Source: Acheta domesticus
Taxonomy: Eukaryota; Arthropoda; Insecta; Orthoptera; Gryllidae
Reading direction: 5' to 3'
Length of the DNA stretch: 64,000 bases
Assembly: GCA_031308135.1 (NCBI GenBank)
Contig: JAHLJT010009436.1
Location: 162,623,683 to 162,687,682 of the forward strand
Numbering within the stretch: position 1 is the stretch's first letter; the number at the start of each line of letters is the position of its first letter. Both the position numbers and the translations under genes were made by a program. The notes below the pieces were generated by a model. That model ran no database searches. It had not been told where the DNA came from and saw nothing but the letters and a program-made list of their open reading frames with translations. Below are positions 31,821 through 43,999 of the stretch, one piece after another.

Positions 31821-32339
31821 TTAGTTGGTTTTGTTTTGTATTTCAGCTTGAAATGTTTTTTTTAGTGTAGGTTGTTTATAATTAGTTGTCACTGAAAGCA
31901 ATACACGAATGACTGTGATTGCACAGTTCTTCGCATGCTATTACAAATGTGTCAACATATTTGCCTATTGTTCTGAAGATATAAATTGCATATAAAATGT
32001 AATCACCCCCCCTTCTGCATTGGGAATCGGACCGGTGACAGGTTTTTCATAACAAGAAACACATAACATAATTAAATTTTACAATAACAATTTAATCTAT
32101 TAAAAAATGAGATGATGGATGAATTTACAATGACTTACACAAAATGATACTTGGCGGCTCAATTAATTTTACTTGTCAATTATTGACTGCCATAATTAAA
32201 CAAATTAGTACAATGCAATTCTGAATTCAGGCCGCTGGATTTTTTTAGGATTACGCTGATGGCATATGAATTCATCCCTCTGCGGGTTGCAGTCCTTCCG
32301 CATTACTGCGGTAACAATTACGACATTACCATGTCTGAT

Positions 32340-33330
32340 GTTTCGAGAGGGAGGCCCCTCAGCTGGCGTCGGCTTCGAGCAGGCGGGGGAGGGTAGCCCC
32401 TCGCTCCTCCGTTTTGTCCAAGGGCGACCGCTCCCTCAGCCGCTTCCGTGGACGCCGCCGTCATGTCGTTACCCAGCGATAATCACCCTCCAGGCACCCG
32501 GGATGACGTCATGAGCGACAGCTGCGGCGCGTTCCCTTTTTCTTCGAAATTGCGACTCGCGAACAGTTCATGCAAGCGACGCAAACGCGTATGGCGTGCG
32601 ATCACGATTACTACCGGTTATTGCATTGGTAGCAGGTCACGTTCGGCTATGGTTTCCGTCACGATTTTGGAGACTCGGTCCACGCAACGACTGATGCGGG
32701 AAACCTGCATTTACGTCCCCATGTGATAATTGCCCACTAACTAGACGAGTGCAAGTTCTTCATGAGAACTTGAGAGCAATTACTTCTCGCGAAGTTCGAC
32801 TAGCAGTGTCGGCTCGCGAAGTTATAACAGATGTGTCTCTCGTGGAGCTCTCCCGTCCTGACGAGAGCTCTGATACCCCCCATTACTTTTTCCGGTTTGC
32901 TCTGATTGACGGAACTTGAATTTTGGCGGAGTGACGGGGCGAATCTCCGACCAATGTGTATTCTTGTCGCAGACGAAAAATCTCCGTTGAATTCGGAGTC
33001 CGTTGGGCCGGCGAGTGTCGGTTTCGCATCGCGGTTCCGCGAAAGTTCGTTGTGGCCTAGTTCCCAAGAGCGGCTCGTGTGAAGAGTCCGTTTGGTTGTA
33101 AACATGGAGTGGGTGGTTGTCTCCGGGTCGGTGCTTTGTTGATCGCGCCGCCAAACAAAGCCTGCCCTTCTCCTCCCCCTGCTTTGGGTTGGCGGTGGCG
33201 TCGTCCGAACGGGCTGCAGAAAAGGAAAGGCCGGTCATAAACTCCAACCGCCCCTCACTTTGTCCGCTTTGGTGCCGCTGGAACGCGGGCAGAGCCTCTT
33301 TTCGTTCTCGTTACGCGTCCGATCGATATT
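32340..33330. other. GC-rich unassigned region
   Basis: Moderately GC- and CpG-rich with frames of 80-140 codons on both strands (for example 32822-33247 on - and 32448-32726 on +). None has a recognisable domain or supporting splice signal. It could include gene exons or old TE sequence. Confidence 0.35.
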
Positions 33331-34059
33331 AATTTATAAGAAATTAATAATATTTCGGTCATACTTCGTTTGCGTCGGGTCGTACCGTTTCAAAAAATAT
33401 ATTTAAAAACGTTGAAGCCATGCAATAATGTTATTCGGTCTAGCGGAAGTCTCTTGAAAATGCATTGCCCTGGGAAGCTCTCTTATTAGTACACTCAATA
33501 TACCAATAGATGACTGCCGTGGCCTTCTTTACCTCTAATTGGACTTTCGAATTAACATTTCTGAGGACAAAACATCTACTTCCTTGCGACCATCTAATGT
33601 CAAATGTGAATGCGCAATGTTTGAAGATGAAGCGTTGTTCATCTTGCCAGGAAATAGCGTACTAACTTGCAGACTAATCGGAGCAGATCTGTATATAATT
33701 ATTGTTTATTTGTGCTAATACATTCAAAACAGAAAATAATAATAATAATTACTTTGAGTGTGCACTGCTCTACACTGAAATTGTATGTTCTGAATATTTG
33801 CAATTGTCAAAAGAAGAAATCTGCCTTCAGGAGACGAATACACTTATTTTACCAAAATCTTTCTAAACTATTAACAGTTTCATATTAATGGAATTCCTTT
33901 ACCAAGAGAAAACGAATGGAAGGGGATCCAAGGCTGCCACCAGAATAAATTGTAATAAAATAGAATGGAAACTTTAATACAGGCAGTCCCACCAATTATG
34001 GACCGCCCACATAACTTCTAGGATTCCCTATATCGAAATATAGTTTTCGCTCAACAATG

Positions 34060-34690
34060 AAGAATCATGACGCAAGTGTTGAGACATGTTTGAAATATTT
34101 TTAATTTTCTAGAAATTTAATCATATTTGATTTTTAAATCGAACCGTTTATTTTTCTCAGTAGCCGTAGATAGATCATGAAAAGAGGAATGCAATATTGT
34201 GACATGTGTTAATATTTTGTTAGTATTTTTTTGTATAAAAATATACTTTCTGACATGAAATTTTAAATTAAAAGTGCAATTTTTCTTGAACCAGCTGTCG
34301 CGACTGTCGCTTTTGGGGAAGGCCTTCGCGGCCTCCCCCCTTCGCTTTTGGCTTTCGCGGCCCCCTCCCCCGCAAAAGTGCTGCCACCATGAAGGCGACC
34401 TTCCCTAAAGGCGACAGTTGCAAGAGTTGCTACTGGAAATCTCGCACATTCATTTAATATCACATGTAAGAAAGTATAATTTTATACTCAAAATACTATA
34501 AAAACATGTGTTGTATCATTGCATTTGTTTATGATCTATCTATTGCTAGTGAGAAAAATATATGATTCCATTTTAAAAGTCAAAGATGATTTCTAGAAAA
34601 CTAAAACAATTTCCAACAATATCTCTACGGCACATTACTTGACCCTTGATTCCGCAGAGAGAAAGCTGCATTTCGATTCCGGTAACAGTT
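34060..34690. repeat. Foldback element with about 280-bp inverted arms
   Basis: 34085-34345 and 34690-34375 (reverse) are inverted relatives. Shared words in order: TTTTAATTTTCTAGAAAT or TTTTAGTTTTCTAGAAAT, TTTTTCTCA, ATAGATAGATCAT, TATACTTTCT, ATTAAA, GCAACT-type and CTGTCGC followed by GGGAAGG. The arms meet near 34360 in GC-rich sequence with CTTTTGGCTTTCGCGG. This structure fits a long-TIR or foldback MITE. Confidence 0.65.
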
Positions 34691-34924
34691 TAAAAGTTAT
34701 GAGGGTGACTCATAATTGGTGGTGGGAACCTGTATACTTTGGAACATATGTTTCATGTATTTATTGATATATTACAATCATTTTCTGCAATTTTGTGTTA
34801 AAATATTTTCAGTTTTTTCGGGACGGCAATGTCATAAACCCGATGTTGCACCAGCTACAGAACACCCCGTAACTTCTGAACTGCTCACGATATTGATCGA
34901 TGACGCGGAATCGTGGGTGAAGTA

Positions 34925-35190
34925 ATAGGCCGTAGAGATATTGTTTGTGATATTTTTAGTTTTCGAGACGTTTTATAATCTTTTAGGATAGTGTTATATT
35001 TTTCACCACCAATGGATGGATCATAGAAGAGAGGTATAATAAAGTATCTTTGATTTTTAATTTGATTTTCATTTTAATATAAAATTATGTTTTCTGCTAT
35101 GGGATATTAAATTAAACGGGTAATTTTTCCTTTAGTGGCCCTCGCAATTGTTGCCTTTGGAGAAGGTGACCTTCTTGCCGCCGAGACTGT
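34925..35190 (+). repeat. Single half of the 34-kb foldback repeat
   Basis: A third, direct-orientation copy of the same unit: GCGGAATCGTGGGTGAAGTA, GCCGTAGAGATATTGTT, TTTTTAGTTTTCGAGACG, GGATGGATCATAGAAG, and TTGTTGCCTTTGGAGAAGG at its end. It is about 65-75% similar by eye to the other two. Confidence 0.6.
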
Positions 35191-35549
35191 TACGGGGAGA
35201 CGTTTTGCAATGAAAGAGGCATGCACAGCAATCCATGATCTTGGCACACGCGACACAGAAACAAACATCGCTATTAACGATCAGATTGAGATACTTGTTA
35301 ACATTTATTAATCAGAGATGAACTTTTCTTTTTCTGATTAAAATTCAAAAGCATCGATCACTTCTCACAGCACAGAAATAAAATATTTGTGTAAGAGCTT
35401 TTAACAGTTTGTTATATGTTGCTCATAACGCTGTTGGTTTTATTTCAGGATCGTTGAATATTTCAGGTCATTACTGAACCGGAATTCTCCAGCGACGCAG
35501 GTGAAATGAGTTTTCTGAGTGAACCTTGAAATGTAAATTGTTCAAGTAA

Positions 35550-35573
35550 TAATAATAATAATAATAATAATAA
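35550..35573. repeat. (AAT)n microsatellite
   Basis: Eight AAT-type units. Confidence 0.95.
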
Positions 35574-35793
35574 ACATAATTTAACATCAACTGTACTTAT
35601 AGATTTCTTTCTTTTACATTGCTTTAAATTTTCTTTCTCGCTTTTTATACTTTTTTGTGTATTAGTCCTTTTTATCCTTTTTGCACTAAATTCCTACGAA
35701 TAGGCAAATTCATTGCCTCTTATAGGTTCTTTCTCACTATTGTCATTTATTTAACTAAGTAAAGAAGTAATACTGAATATATAATAATAATTC

Positions 35794-35797
<4 letters not shown>

Positions 35798-35853
<56 letters not shown>
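35798..35853. repeat. (ATT)n microsatellite
   Basis: About 18 ATT units directly adjoining the Helitron-like 3' end at 35858. Confidence 0.95.
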
Positions 35854-35854
<1 letters not shown>

Positions 35855-35857
35855 TAG

Positions 35858-36225
35858 CGAACCCGTGCGAGAACTCTCGCATGGTAAACCCCACACTTTT
35901 CCTATCCATTTGTCTATCCTTTCCACAGACAAGGAGAGGGAAGGAGAGGAACTACTAAAGTACACGGAATATCAAACAAAATAAAATGTAATTGATGCAA
36001 TTGATGTTGGAAACAAATTTTCAATAAAAGTTTATTCAGCATTATAGAGAGATGTTCTTGGAACAATTCATACTTCTTTAAAAACAACTTTTGAAGAAAT
36101 TATTCAATCTTCCTTCAGAGTTAACTTTTCTCTTTCCTTGATAGTCACAACAATAATAGAAAATTTTTTACTCTTGAGAAAGCCAAGTAAAGTAGTGCGA
36201 AAATACCGGATCGGGAAGTACGGAC
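35858..36225 (-). mobile_element. Helitron-like non-autonomous element, third copy
   Basis: Read on the minus strand, the 3' end is TGCGAGAGTTCTCGCA (7-bp stem, 2-base loop), CGGGTTCG, then CTAG abutting T in a (TAA/ATT)n microsatellite. This structure matches a Helitron 3' terminus. It is about 75-80% similar by eye to 36855-37260. The 5' end (TC) was not located. Confidence 0.55.
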
Positions 36226-36854
36226 CTACTCTTTGCACTATTATTTAACGTTCCTTGATTTGTAATGAGGAACCGAGGAGGTTTTGGAGAGTGAGGGTGC
36301 CAGCTTGCTGGTGTGCGAAAATTGAAAAATTATTTGTATACTAAAAAGTATTGGATTATTTTCTGCGTTCTTACGTACCTCAAGAAAAGCAATTCCGAGC
36401 CAAAAAGTAATCAAATTAATATTTTCACCTTTGAGTACTTAATACCATTTGTTGCAATTAGAAACAATTTAGTAGGCTTAGACTTCACTTCGGTACATGG
36501 GAATGTTGCTCAAACGATGTTTGCATATTGAATATCTTAACGAACTGACAGCTTGAGTTTAATATCAAACTGTGTATTATTTACAATATGAGTTTGCAGC
36601 TGGGCGTTGATGTACATACTTCCAGATACCGCCAACATTTAAATCGTGCGTTTGGACTGCGATCGTTGGCAGTTGTCGAGTGACTTACGCTATTCTTTCT
36701 ATAATTTAAAATTTACGCGTTTTTTAATTAATTCACACAGTAATTTAGGCTGGCGCGTTTGATTTTGTTCTCCATTTATTTAAGCTATTTTACATTAGCT
36801 ACTTTAAAAAGTTTGTTCCTTGTATTGTGCCATAGCACAAGTTTTCCCCCACTA

Positions 36855-37260
36855 CCTCCGCGTACCCGTGCGAGAACTCTCGCATATTAGACCCCACTTT
36901 CATCCCTATCCTTCTATTTTCATTCTAAGCGTTAACGAAACGTGTTTATTTGTTTAAAAATCTATAAAAGTAACTTGCAATGCACTAACACAATAGCAAA
37001 TAAAAATAAAAAACAATGCAATTAATGTGTAAAAGAAATTTTCAATAAATATTTATTCAATATCATGGAGAATTTTCTCGGAACAATTCCCAACACTCAC
37101 TTAAAGACATTTGAAGTAATTATTCAATATTCTTTGTCAGTGAGTCACAAAAATATTAGCTTTTTACTTTTGAGAAAGCTACGCGTCTGAACCCGCTGAC
37201 TTGAATATTTCATAGAATAATAACGAAAATATCGGTACAGGTAAAACACAAACACAAGTC
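36855..37260 (-). mobile_element. Helitron-like non-autonomous element (right arm)
   Basis: Mirror of 19320-19715; hairpin TGCGAGAACTCTCGCA at about 36868-36883. It shares with 35858-36225 the order hairpin, ACCCCAC, TTTTCAATAAA, TTTATTCA, GGAACAATTC, TTATTCAAT, CTTTTGAGAAAGC and CGAAAATA.CGG. Confidence 0.45.
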
Positions 37261-37934
37261 TTCACTCTTCATTGTTCACCCACAACCCTCCACAATTAAG
37301 TACACAGCACTTACAGACCATGGCAGAACGTTAATTGAATAGTTTCACTACACGCATAAGAAACAATTTTCATAGGTATCAAGCAACTATAATAGTACTT
37401 CCAGTTGTTGCTGGATAGCAAATCTTGAATGAATGATTATGCAAATAAACCTAATTAGACTGCACAAACCACGGTGTATACAGAAAGCGTAAATATAAGA
37501 TTTGAAGAATCTAAGCCTTCTAAGCGTGTTGCCACAGAAATGGATACCAGCAAGAAGGGCTGAAATATTTAGGTGGCATTGGTGGTATTGAAGCGCCAAA
37601 ACGAAAATTTTATTGAATGTCCAGAAATATCGCATCTTGTAGACTTTAGTGTGAAAAACGCTTCTTTGAGACTTTTGGCCTCAAAATTTTAGTTTTTAAG
37701 GCCTTAGAATGCCTTGTTTAGGAGTTATCGATTAAAAACCGCTGACGTGTGTGGCGGGTTGCATTAGAAATGAATATTTAGATGTCTTTTTTCAAACAAA
37801 TCCTTCATATTTTCAAAGTCAAAGTGACATTCGTCAAGTCTCCGTGAAATTCTCCTTCTTTAGAGCCCTCATTGATAAAGATTGGTTGCGTGTGAGAGCC
37901 GGAGCCCAAAGGTATACTACTGAAATAATACAGG

Positions 37935-38225
37935 AGACGATTATTACAATTTAAGCAGCTCTTGGTCAGCATGCTCGCTTTCCAGTACGCAGCCTGGAGT
38001 TCGATTCCGAGTCGAGGCAAGACTATAGTGTGCGTTTTCCTTGCAATGTCCCAGTATATGTTGCTGTGTGACGATGAGAAAATTCACTTCTTAGTTTGAG
38101 AATATCGGAATACGGCGTGGGATGTCTACGTGCTAACCATACGTACCCTCTCAACCCATGGTCGCGAGGCAGGGACGTCGCCGGTAGGCCTGAGCCCGTT
38201 CACGGGATGTTGCGCCTAGTACATA
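37935..38225 (+). repeat. tRNA-derived SINE, second head type (right arm)
   Basis: Mirror of 18365-18660 on the + strand. The B box GGAGTTCGATTCC is at about 37996-38008. Confidence 0.75.
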
Positions 38226-39229
38226 TATACATTATAAATATTATTTTTAAATTATTAAATTATAAATCGTAGTTTCCAATCGTTCATTCAATGATCAGGA
38301 AATAAAGGAACTGTTGTAAATGTGTGTATATAATGCAAATTACATAAAGGATATGATTTCCCTTTGCGGACTTCCTACACTTCAAAGTGGAATTTGTTCT
38401 TCAGCATACTAACGGAAACCTTTAGATTCATTTTATTTTCCAAAGTGAATTAAAGAAGCTCTTTTAGAAAACACTCCATTTTTCTACTGGAAGATTTATT
38501 TCCTTATTTGGCACAGATTTTTTTTGGAAAGTGTCGTAACGATAATTTGTTTCTTTCTGAATAAATTTTGCATAACAATTTGGTTATTTTCAAACGATGA
38601 CGCTTGTGAATTAGAGGCAGTTGTAGAACCTCAAGCTGGCCGGCAAGAAAAAACTTCTCTCCTCTTCCTTCGAAACTTTCCTTTCTCTAGGTAGGACAGC
38701 AAAAAATCAGAATCATATTTATTCGCACCATTAATATAAGAGAATTTGAGAAGTTTGTTTCCGGAATTCTTTCTCACTTTACTCCGGTACAACCAGAACG
38801 AACAGCCTTCGCAGAATATCATTCCGCATTTATACTAATAAATACTATCAAAAATTCAAATGAGGAAAGTTGTTAAGACCTATTACAATTTTCACAATTC
38901 TTCTTATTAGTAGGAAGTTAGGCAGTTCTTTTTCGCATTAAAAGTGAATGAACATAAAGTAGTGTCATTGGGAGAGTTGAAACAGAGGAAGTCCACTAAC
39001 ACTTCAGAATATCACGAAAATTCTCTCTGTTCCCAATCTGGGTTACTGTGTATTGATTTCTGCTCCATTCTCGTTTCAAAATTGGTAGCGCCAGTTACAA
39101 ATCAAAGCTTTGTTAGGTCGAAGCAATAAATTATGTCACCAATGCGGTGATTACTCATTTACATAACGCAATCTAATAGCGCGCAATACACATTTTCAGC
39201 GCAACAAATAAACCGGCGCCCCTGCCGGA

Positions 39230-39835
39230 GGACGTTGTCTGTCCAACAGCGCCCACAGCGGCCACTTCCTTCGACTGGACGTACCGGGAGAGGTGGCTCA
39301 GGGCATCAACTGATGTTACTGCAGTCCCTCTGACCGGGAGGTCCTACGGCGGCAGGATTTTCGACACTAGCTTGTCAGCTAGCTTGAATTCATTCGCTGT
39401 CTGGAGGAGAATTCTAGCGGCCGGCTGCTCTCATCGGTAGTTTTCCGTAGTTTCTCCGATCAACTCCAGGCGAATGCCGGAGCAGTACCCTTACAAACGG
39501 GCCACGGACCGCGCCCGATCTTTCCTTCCTCTTCTTTGTCCTATCCTCTCCTCTTACACAAACATTTACACGAACATACACTACACCACCACACATGCCG
39601 GGAGACCGGTCGGGAGCTTACAGCTTGTCCCGGCTGGGGCGGTGCCCCGCTGGTGGGAGATACCTGGTTGAGTGGAAAACCCCGCTAGTCGATGGTAGGT
39701 CGGCACAAGATCTCGCCATCCAGCGGGGAAAAGATCACCGCCACCTCCCGAGAAAAAGCACGCACTTAACCTACGGGACTAATAACCTAAGTAGTTGACG
39801 CGCCCGGAAACACGAATCAATCAACTTCGACTGGA
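39230..39835 (+). repeat. Long tRNA-derived SINE (right arm)
   Basis: Mirror of 16800-17390 on + and the clearest copy in the window: head GAGGTGGCTCAGGGCATC at about 39291, tail CCTAAGTAGTTGACGCGCCC followed by GGAAACACGAATCAATCAA at about 39785-39825. A 12-base TTGTCAGCTAGC insertion near 39371 is absent from the left copy. Confidence 0.7.
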
Positions 39836-39974
39836 CGAACGAACCACTTGCATGACACCCGTTTAGACTGACAAATCCTGGAAGCAGATAATCAACCTAC
39901 GCAAAACACCGTTATGGTTGATCATTATGGCGATGGCCATCGAGTGTTGATTGAGAAAGTGAGTATTATGAGTA

Positions 39975-40330
39975 CTCCTTACATTTTTACTTTCTTCCTA
40001 CGGAGTAGAGAAAAAGTTGCTGCGCGAAAAAACGGCGACTTTTTGGCAGAAATACTCTTTCTACAGGGCCCTGGTAAAGAAAAAGGAGATAAATCCAGTT
40101 GCTACATTAGAAAAAAAATCTCCTAACACGGGGTGTACCCAGAATCCATGTTTTGTGGGTCCTCGATACCGAAAAGTCAATTGACGGCAACACGGTTTTC
40201 TGTCCGTCTGTGAACAACGCTAGCAGCTAAACCGTTCAGTCGATTTTCTCCAAAATTTATATTCCCCAATTTATCAGTCTGATGTCGCGGCCTCTTGAAT
40301 TTGAAATCGATAATTTAATTTTGGAGGGTT
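39975..40330 (-). repeat. Right-arm counterpart of GACGGACAG repeat copy 2
   Basis: Reverse complement of 16310-16650 with scattered substitutions. It contains CTGTCCGTCTGTGAACAACG and GCTGCGCGAAAAAACGGCG. Confidence 0.65.
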
Positions 40331-41564
40331 CTTCAAAAAAAGTTTTAAAAAATTCTTGGTGGACAATGGGTTAACAACGAAGTAGTTGTGAGTTTCAATA
40401 ATAATTTATATTAATTTTTTTTGCGACATGCGCATAATAAAAGATTATTTTTATTTAATGATGGTTGAATTACTCGATAAGTTTGTTTATTTTTATATTG
40501 ATTATTTGTTTTAAGGAATTAAGCAAATATCATTGTTTGTCCGTTTATCAATAACACGTCTTCTTGAGTTTATATGAAGTCGTACCTGCCCCCTGAGGAT
40601 TTGAATGATCGCGGAATTTTGATCTTGCAAAGATAGAATAATCATTAATCTTTTAATTAGAGGCTGAAGTGAAATGTGTGACGCAGCAGCCTCTGTCTCT
40701 GGATTATCAATTGAACTTTACTTTTGACTTAAAAGGCTCAAATGATTCTAGGGGATGATAAGAAACTACAGATCTTTATATAGATAATTTATAATTTCTT
40801 ATGATAATATAAATTAACTGGCTGAAACCTTGCAATTACATTGCATAAAAGAACTGTAGAGAATCGTTCAGTACGAATTCTCCAAGACTAATTAAATGAT
40901 AATAGGGAATGTTTACCAATTCTGGAACATTACAATCACAATTCACCACGAACACAGAATTTTAAACATTTCTGAAAATGGAATTGAAATGTTTTATATT
41001 TACTAGTAAGTGTGCATGCATGTCGCAGTGAACTGTAGCAGGAAATTCTGCTGTTTGCCCTAACTAAAATATGTAATGCTTCACGCATTTATAAATAAAA
41101 TTTTTCTAAAGATATACGTTTTTCAAAAGGTTGCTGACATTACGTATACACGCGGCATTCTTTACATTTTAAAACATTCAATCTTCGAATTCCAAATGCT
41201 TTCTATCTTTGCTTGGCTTACTACAGACTGATTTTGATAAATCAGTTGTAACTCACACAACAAGAGAGTCAAGACTACTATATAATGCAATTGGTGTCAA
41301 ATATGACGCAATGAAAAATGACGGAGATTTGCGTTCATTTAATTACCTTTACGGTATTAATAAAATTTAGTGTTTATAATATAAAACATGCTAATAAGAG
41401 CTATTGATAGCACATCTAGGACCCACTACATTTCATTTAAAGCAATCATCATAAAATTTATTTTTAAACGAAATGTTGAAAATAGCAAACTCTTTGTATT
41501 TGGTTGGGGAGAGTAGAGAATAAAATAAATTAGTTAAGTTGAATTGTGATGATTGGTTCTTTGA

Positions 41565-41680
41565 TTCTATATTATGGAATGTTTTAATATGGTTATAGAA
41601 TATTATTATATGCTTAAGGAATATTATAGTATGCTTATGGAATATTATATTATACATATGCAATATTATAAAATACCATA
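41565..41680. repeat. About 22-bp AT-rich tandem repeat (right arm)
   Basis: Mirror of 14937-15045, with unit TATGCTTAAGGAATATTATA. Confidence 0.8.
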
Positions 41681-42039
41681 CTAGTACTTTGGTGATAACT
41701 GTCTTATGTTTTTGAAGAGTTCATATTGATATTAAAGATTACGATCTCGTTGTTCGATTAAGAATATAATTAGATGCGGGAGCTTAATTTGTTGTTCTGT
41801 TTGACCATTCACATCTTTAATCGCTTTGAGGTCAGAGGGGCGTGAGCCACGTTGATATTCATCTCTATTAAATTTTTGTATTTTAGTACAAAAGGATTAA
41901 ATACGAAAAAATTATTTGTGGTTGAAATAATATTAATAACTACTTTCAAGAGTGAGAGAGATTTAAAATTGATAAATGATGTTAATTTACAAATATTATT
42001 TATACAGAGATATACAATGCGTTCAGTTTGTTACGTGGT

Positions 42040-42215
42040 TTCGTACGTACATATATTTGGTACATACATTACGTACATATATTTCGTACCTACTTTGCGT
42101 TTTCTTCATAAATTTCGTACATACATTTCGTACATACATTACGTACATGTATTTCGTACATACATTACGTTTTGTTCACACATTACGTACATACATTTCG
42201 TACGTATATTTTGGT
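42040..42215. repeat. CGTACATACATTA minisatellite, uninterrupted (right arm)
   Basis: Counterpart of 12480-12671 plus 14420-14580 without the LINE. It also encodes repeated short frames (FVHTLRTYIS-like) that are a property of the unit, not a gene. Confidence 0.9.
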
Positions 42216-42224
42216 GCTGGTTGG

Positions 42225-42460
42225 GATAGTTGTTTGAACTGTAGGCGAGCGAGCGCTCTCGCAAGCGTCGTCATAGCGTCGCGCCCTGCTGCGTTGCGCA
42301 AGCAGCCGCTCCCGCGCGGGGCACGCCCCCTCGCCCAGCGCAGGTCGCGCTCCCAGCAGCTGCGCGCGGCGCGGGGGCGTTAGGCGACGAGGGGCGACGC
42401 GCCGGCCCCGCTCCCTCCCACCCCCTCCCAGCGGCGGCAGCGGTGACAGAAGCGAGGGTG
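42225..42460. other. CpG-rich island (right arm)
   Basis: Mirror of 12235-12460. Confidence 0.5.
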
Positions 42461-42500
42461 GGCAGAGTGGTAAAAGGTGGGCAATTGTTGTGGTAGGTAG

Positions 42501-42680
42501 ACTTCGATTGAAACATAGCTGTATTTCGAGGTCACGAGCTGGAAGGGGAGGAACACTGCCGTCCAATCGGAAACATCGTTAGGACTTAAACTTTTGGTAT
42601 TGAAACTCTTGATTGGAGGGCAATGTCCCTCTCTCCTTCTAGCTCGTGACCTTGATGTGCTGTTATGTTTAAATCGAAGT
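42501..42680. repeat. Foldback repeat (right arm)
   Basis: Mirror of 12010-12189; arms 42501-42568 and 42611-42680. Confidence 0.75.
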
Positions 42681-43129
42681 ACAGCTACCACTCCGCCACC
42701 CCTGTTGTCACCATCGACGTCCTATACTCCGATTGAAACATAGCTACTGAATTCCAGGTCGTGATATTCATCTCCTTGCAGATTTTCGTTGTTGCAATAA
42801 GATATAATATCTGGTGCTTCGTGATTCTCGTCGTTTTATAATACTAACTTTCGCAATGCAATAACAGTACATTTAAAGTCAGTTACTTTTCGGAAAATGA
42901 ATTGTTGTAATTCACAAGTCTAAACAAGTGAGGTTGTTTCATTTGAATATGCTTCCAATGCACATATGTGTCTTTGTATCATCCGACAAAACGCTATTAA
43001 AACATACGTAAAAAGAACAACTTATTTTGCTCCATGGCCATAAGGACTTTTGATCAGTATGATCTAAGGAACAACATACTAAATTTTCAGACTGTTTGAA
43101 CGAAACCTCATTTCCATAAGATATTTTTT

Positions 43130-43360
43130 ATTGCATCAACTACTAGAATCGTATCACTACTACTGTAGGTCGCATCAACTACCAAGTTATCAGCAACCAC
43201 TATTGGATGTATCGTTATGGTATGAGGATAAAACGATATGGTGATGATAGGGAGTGAAAGGACGAACGCACACAATCATGCCCGAGGTGGGACTCGAACC
43301 CGCGGCCCCTCGGCCCGAGGTCACTAAAGCACAACCGTCTTAGCGATCTCGGCCCGGGGT
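43130..43360 (-). repeat. tRNA-derived SINE (right arm)
   Basis: Mirror of 11330-11565 on the minus strand. The B box is intact (GGTGGGACTCGAACCC on +). It shows several transitions relative to the left copy. Confidence 0.75.
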
Positions 43361-43621
43361 CGATTTTCTTAAGATATATGAGGGGTTCTTTGTTCTGTAT
43401 GGCGTCTCTAATTACACATATAATTATATAATTTATGTGACCAAGGCATTACATATTTACTTCATTTCATCTCTTCTTTGTCATTAAAATAATACAATTA
43501 CCCCCAAATACATACAAATACAAAATACTAATGTTGAAAAAAATATGAAGTAATATATGGAAATCCGTAAACCTGCTAAGAAGTACGTAAATAAACGCAA
43601 GAAATAAAGAAATTCAATTTA

Positions 43622-43651
43622 ATTCTTCCAAATAATTTTATTTGGAAGAAT
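43622..43651. repeat. 30-bp near-perfect palindrome (right arm)
   Basis: Mirror of 11044-11073; the 14-bp stem is conserved. Confidence 0.9.
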
Positions 43652-43999
43652 ATAAAAAAATTTTGTTCAATAGTAATACTTTTGTATTGACTATCTAAAG
43701 AACAATTTTTTCTTCCACCACAAACAGCTGACGAATGAGAAAAAAAGGTCATCCAGGTTAAGCCATTGAATTCTCATACAACAATTTGATTAAAATATAC
43801 GTTTGGCGAATTCCAAAATTCACACATTGTTCCGAGGAATTCCGCCTTCGCCGTTATTACATGTAACATTTTGATCCCCCGTCCATCATTATCAATATCT
43901 CCTCCCCATGAACTAACTCGCATTTGTGTTCATGGGACTAACCGTTTTCTTAAGTTTCGCCAGTTAAACTCTTAACGCTTTGTGCCGCCCGCACTGTTC

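Noticed and set aside
42040..42215. CRISPR-like array of short repeats.
   Set aside because: Units are contiguous with no unique spacers; it is a minisatellite in eukaryotic DNA.
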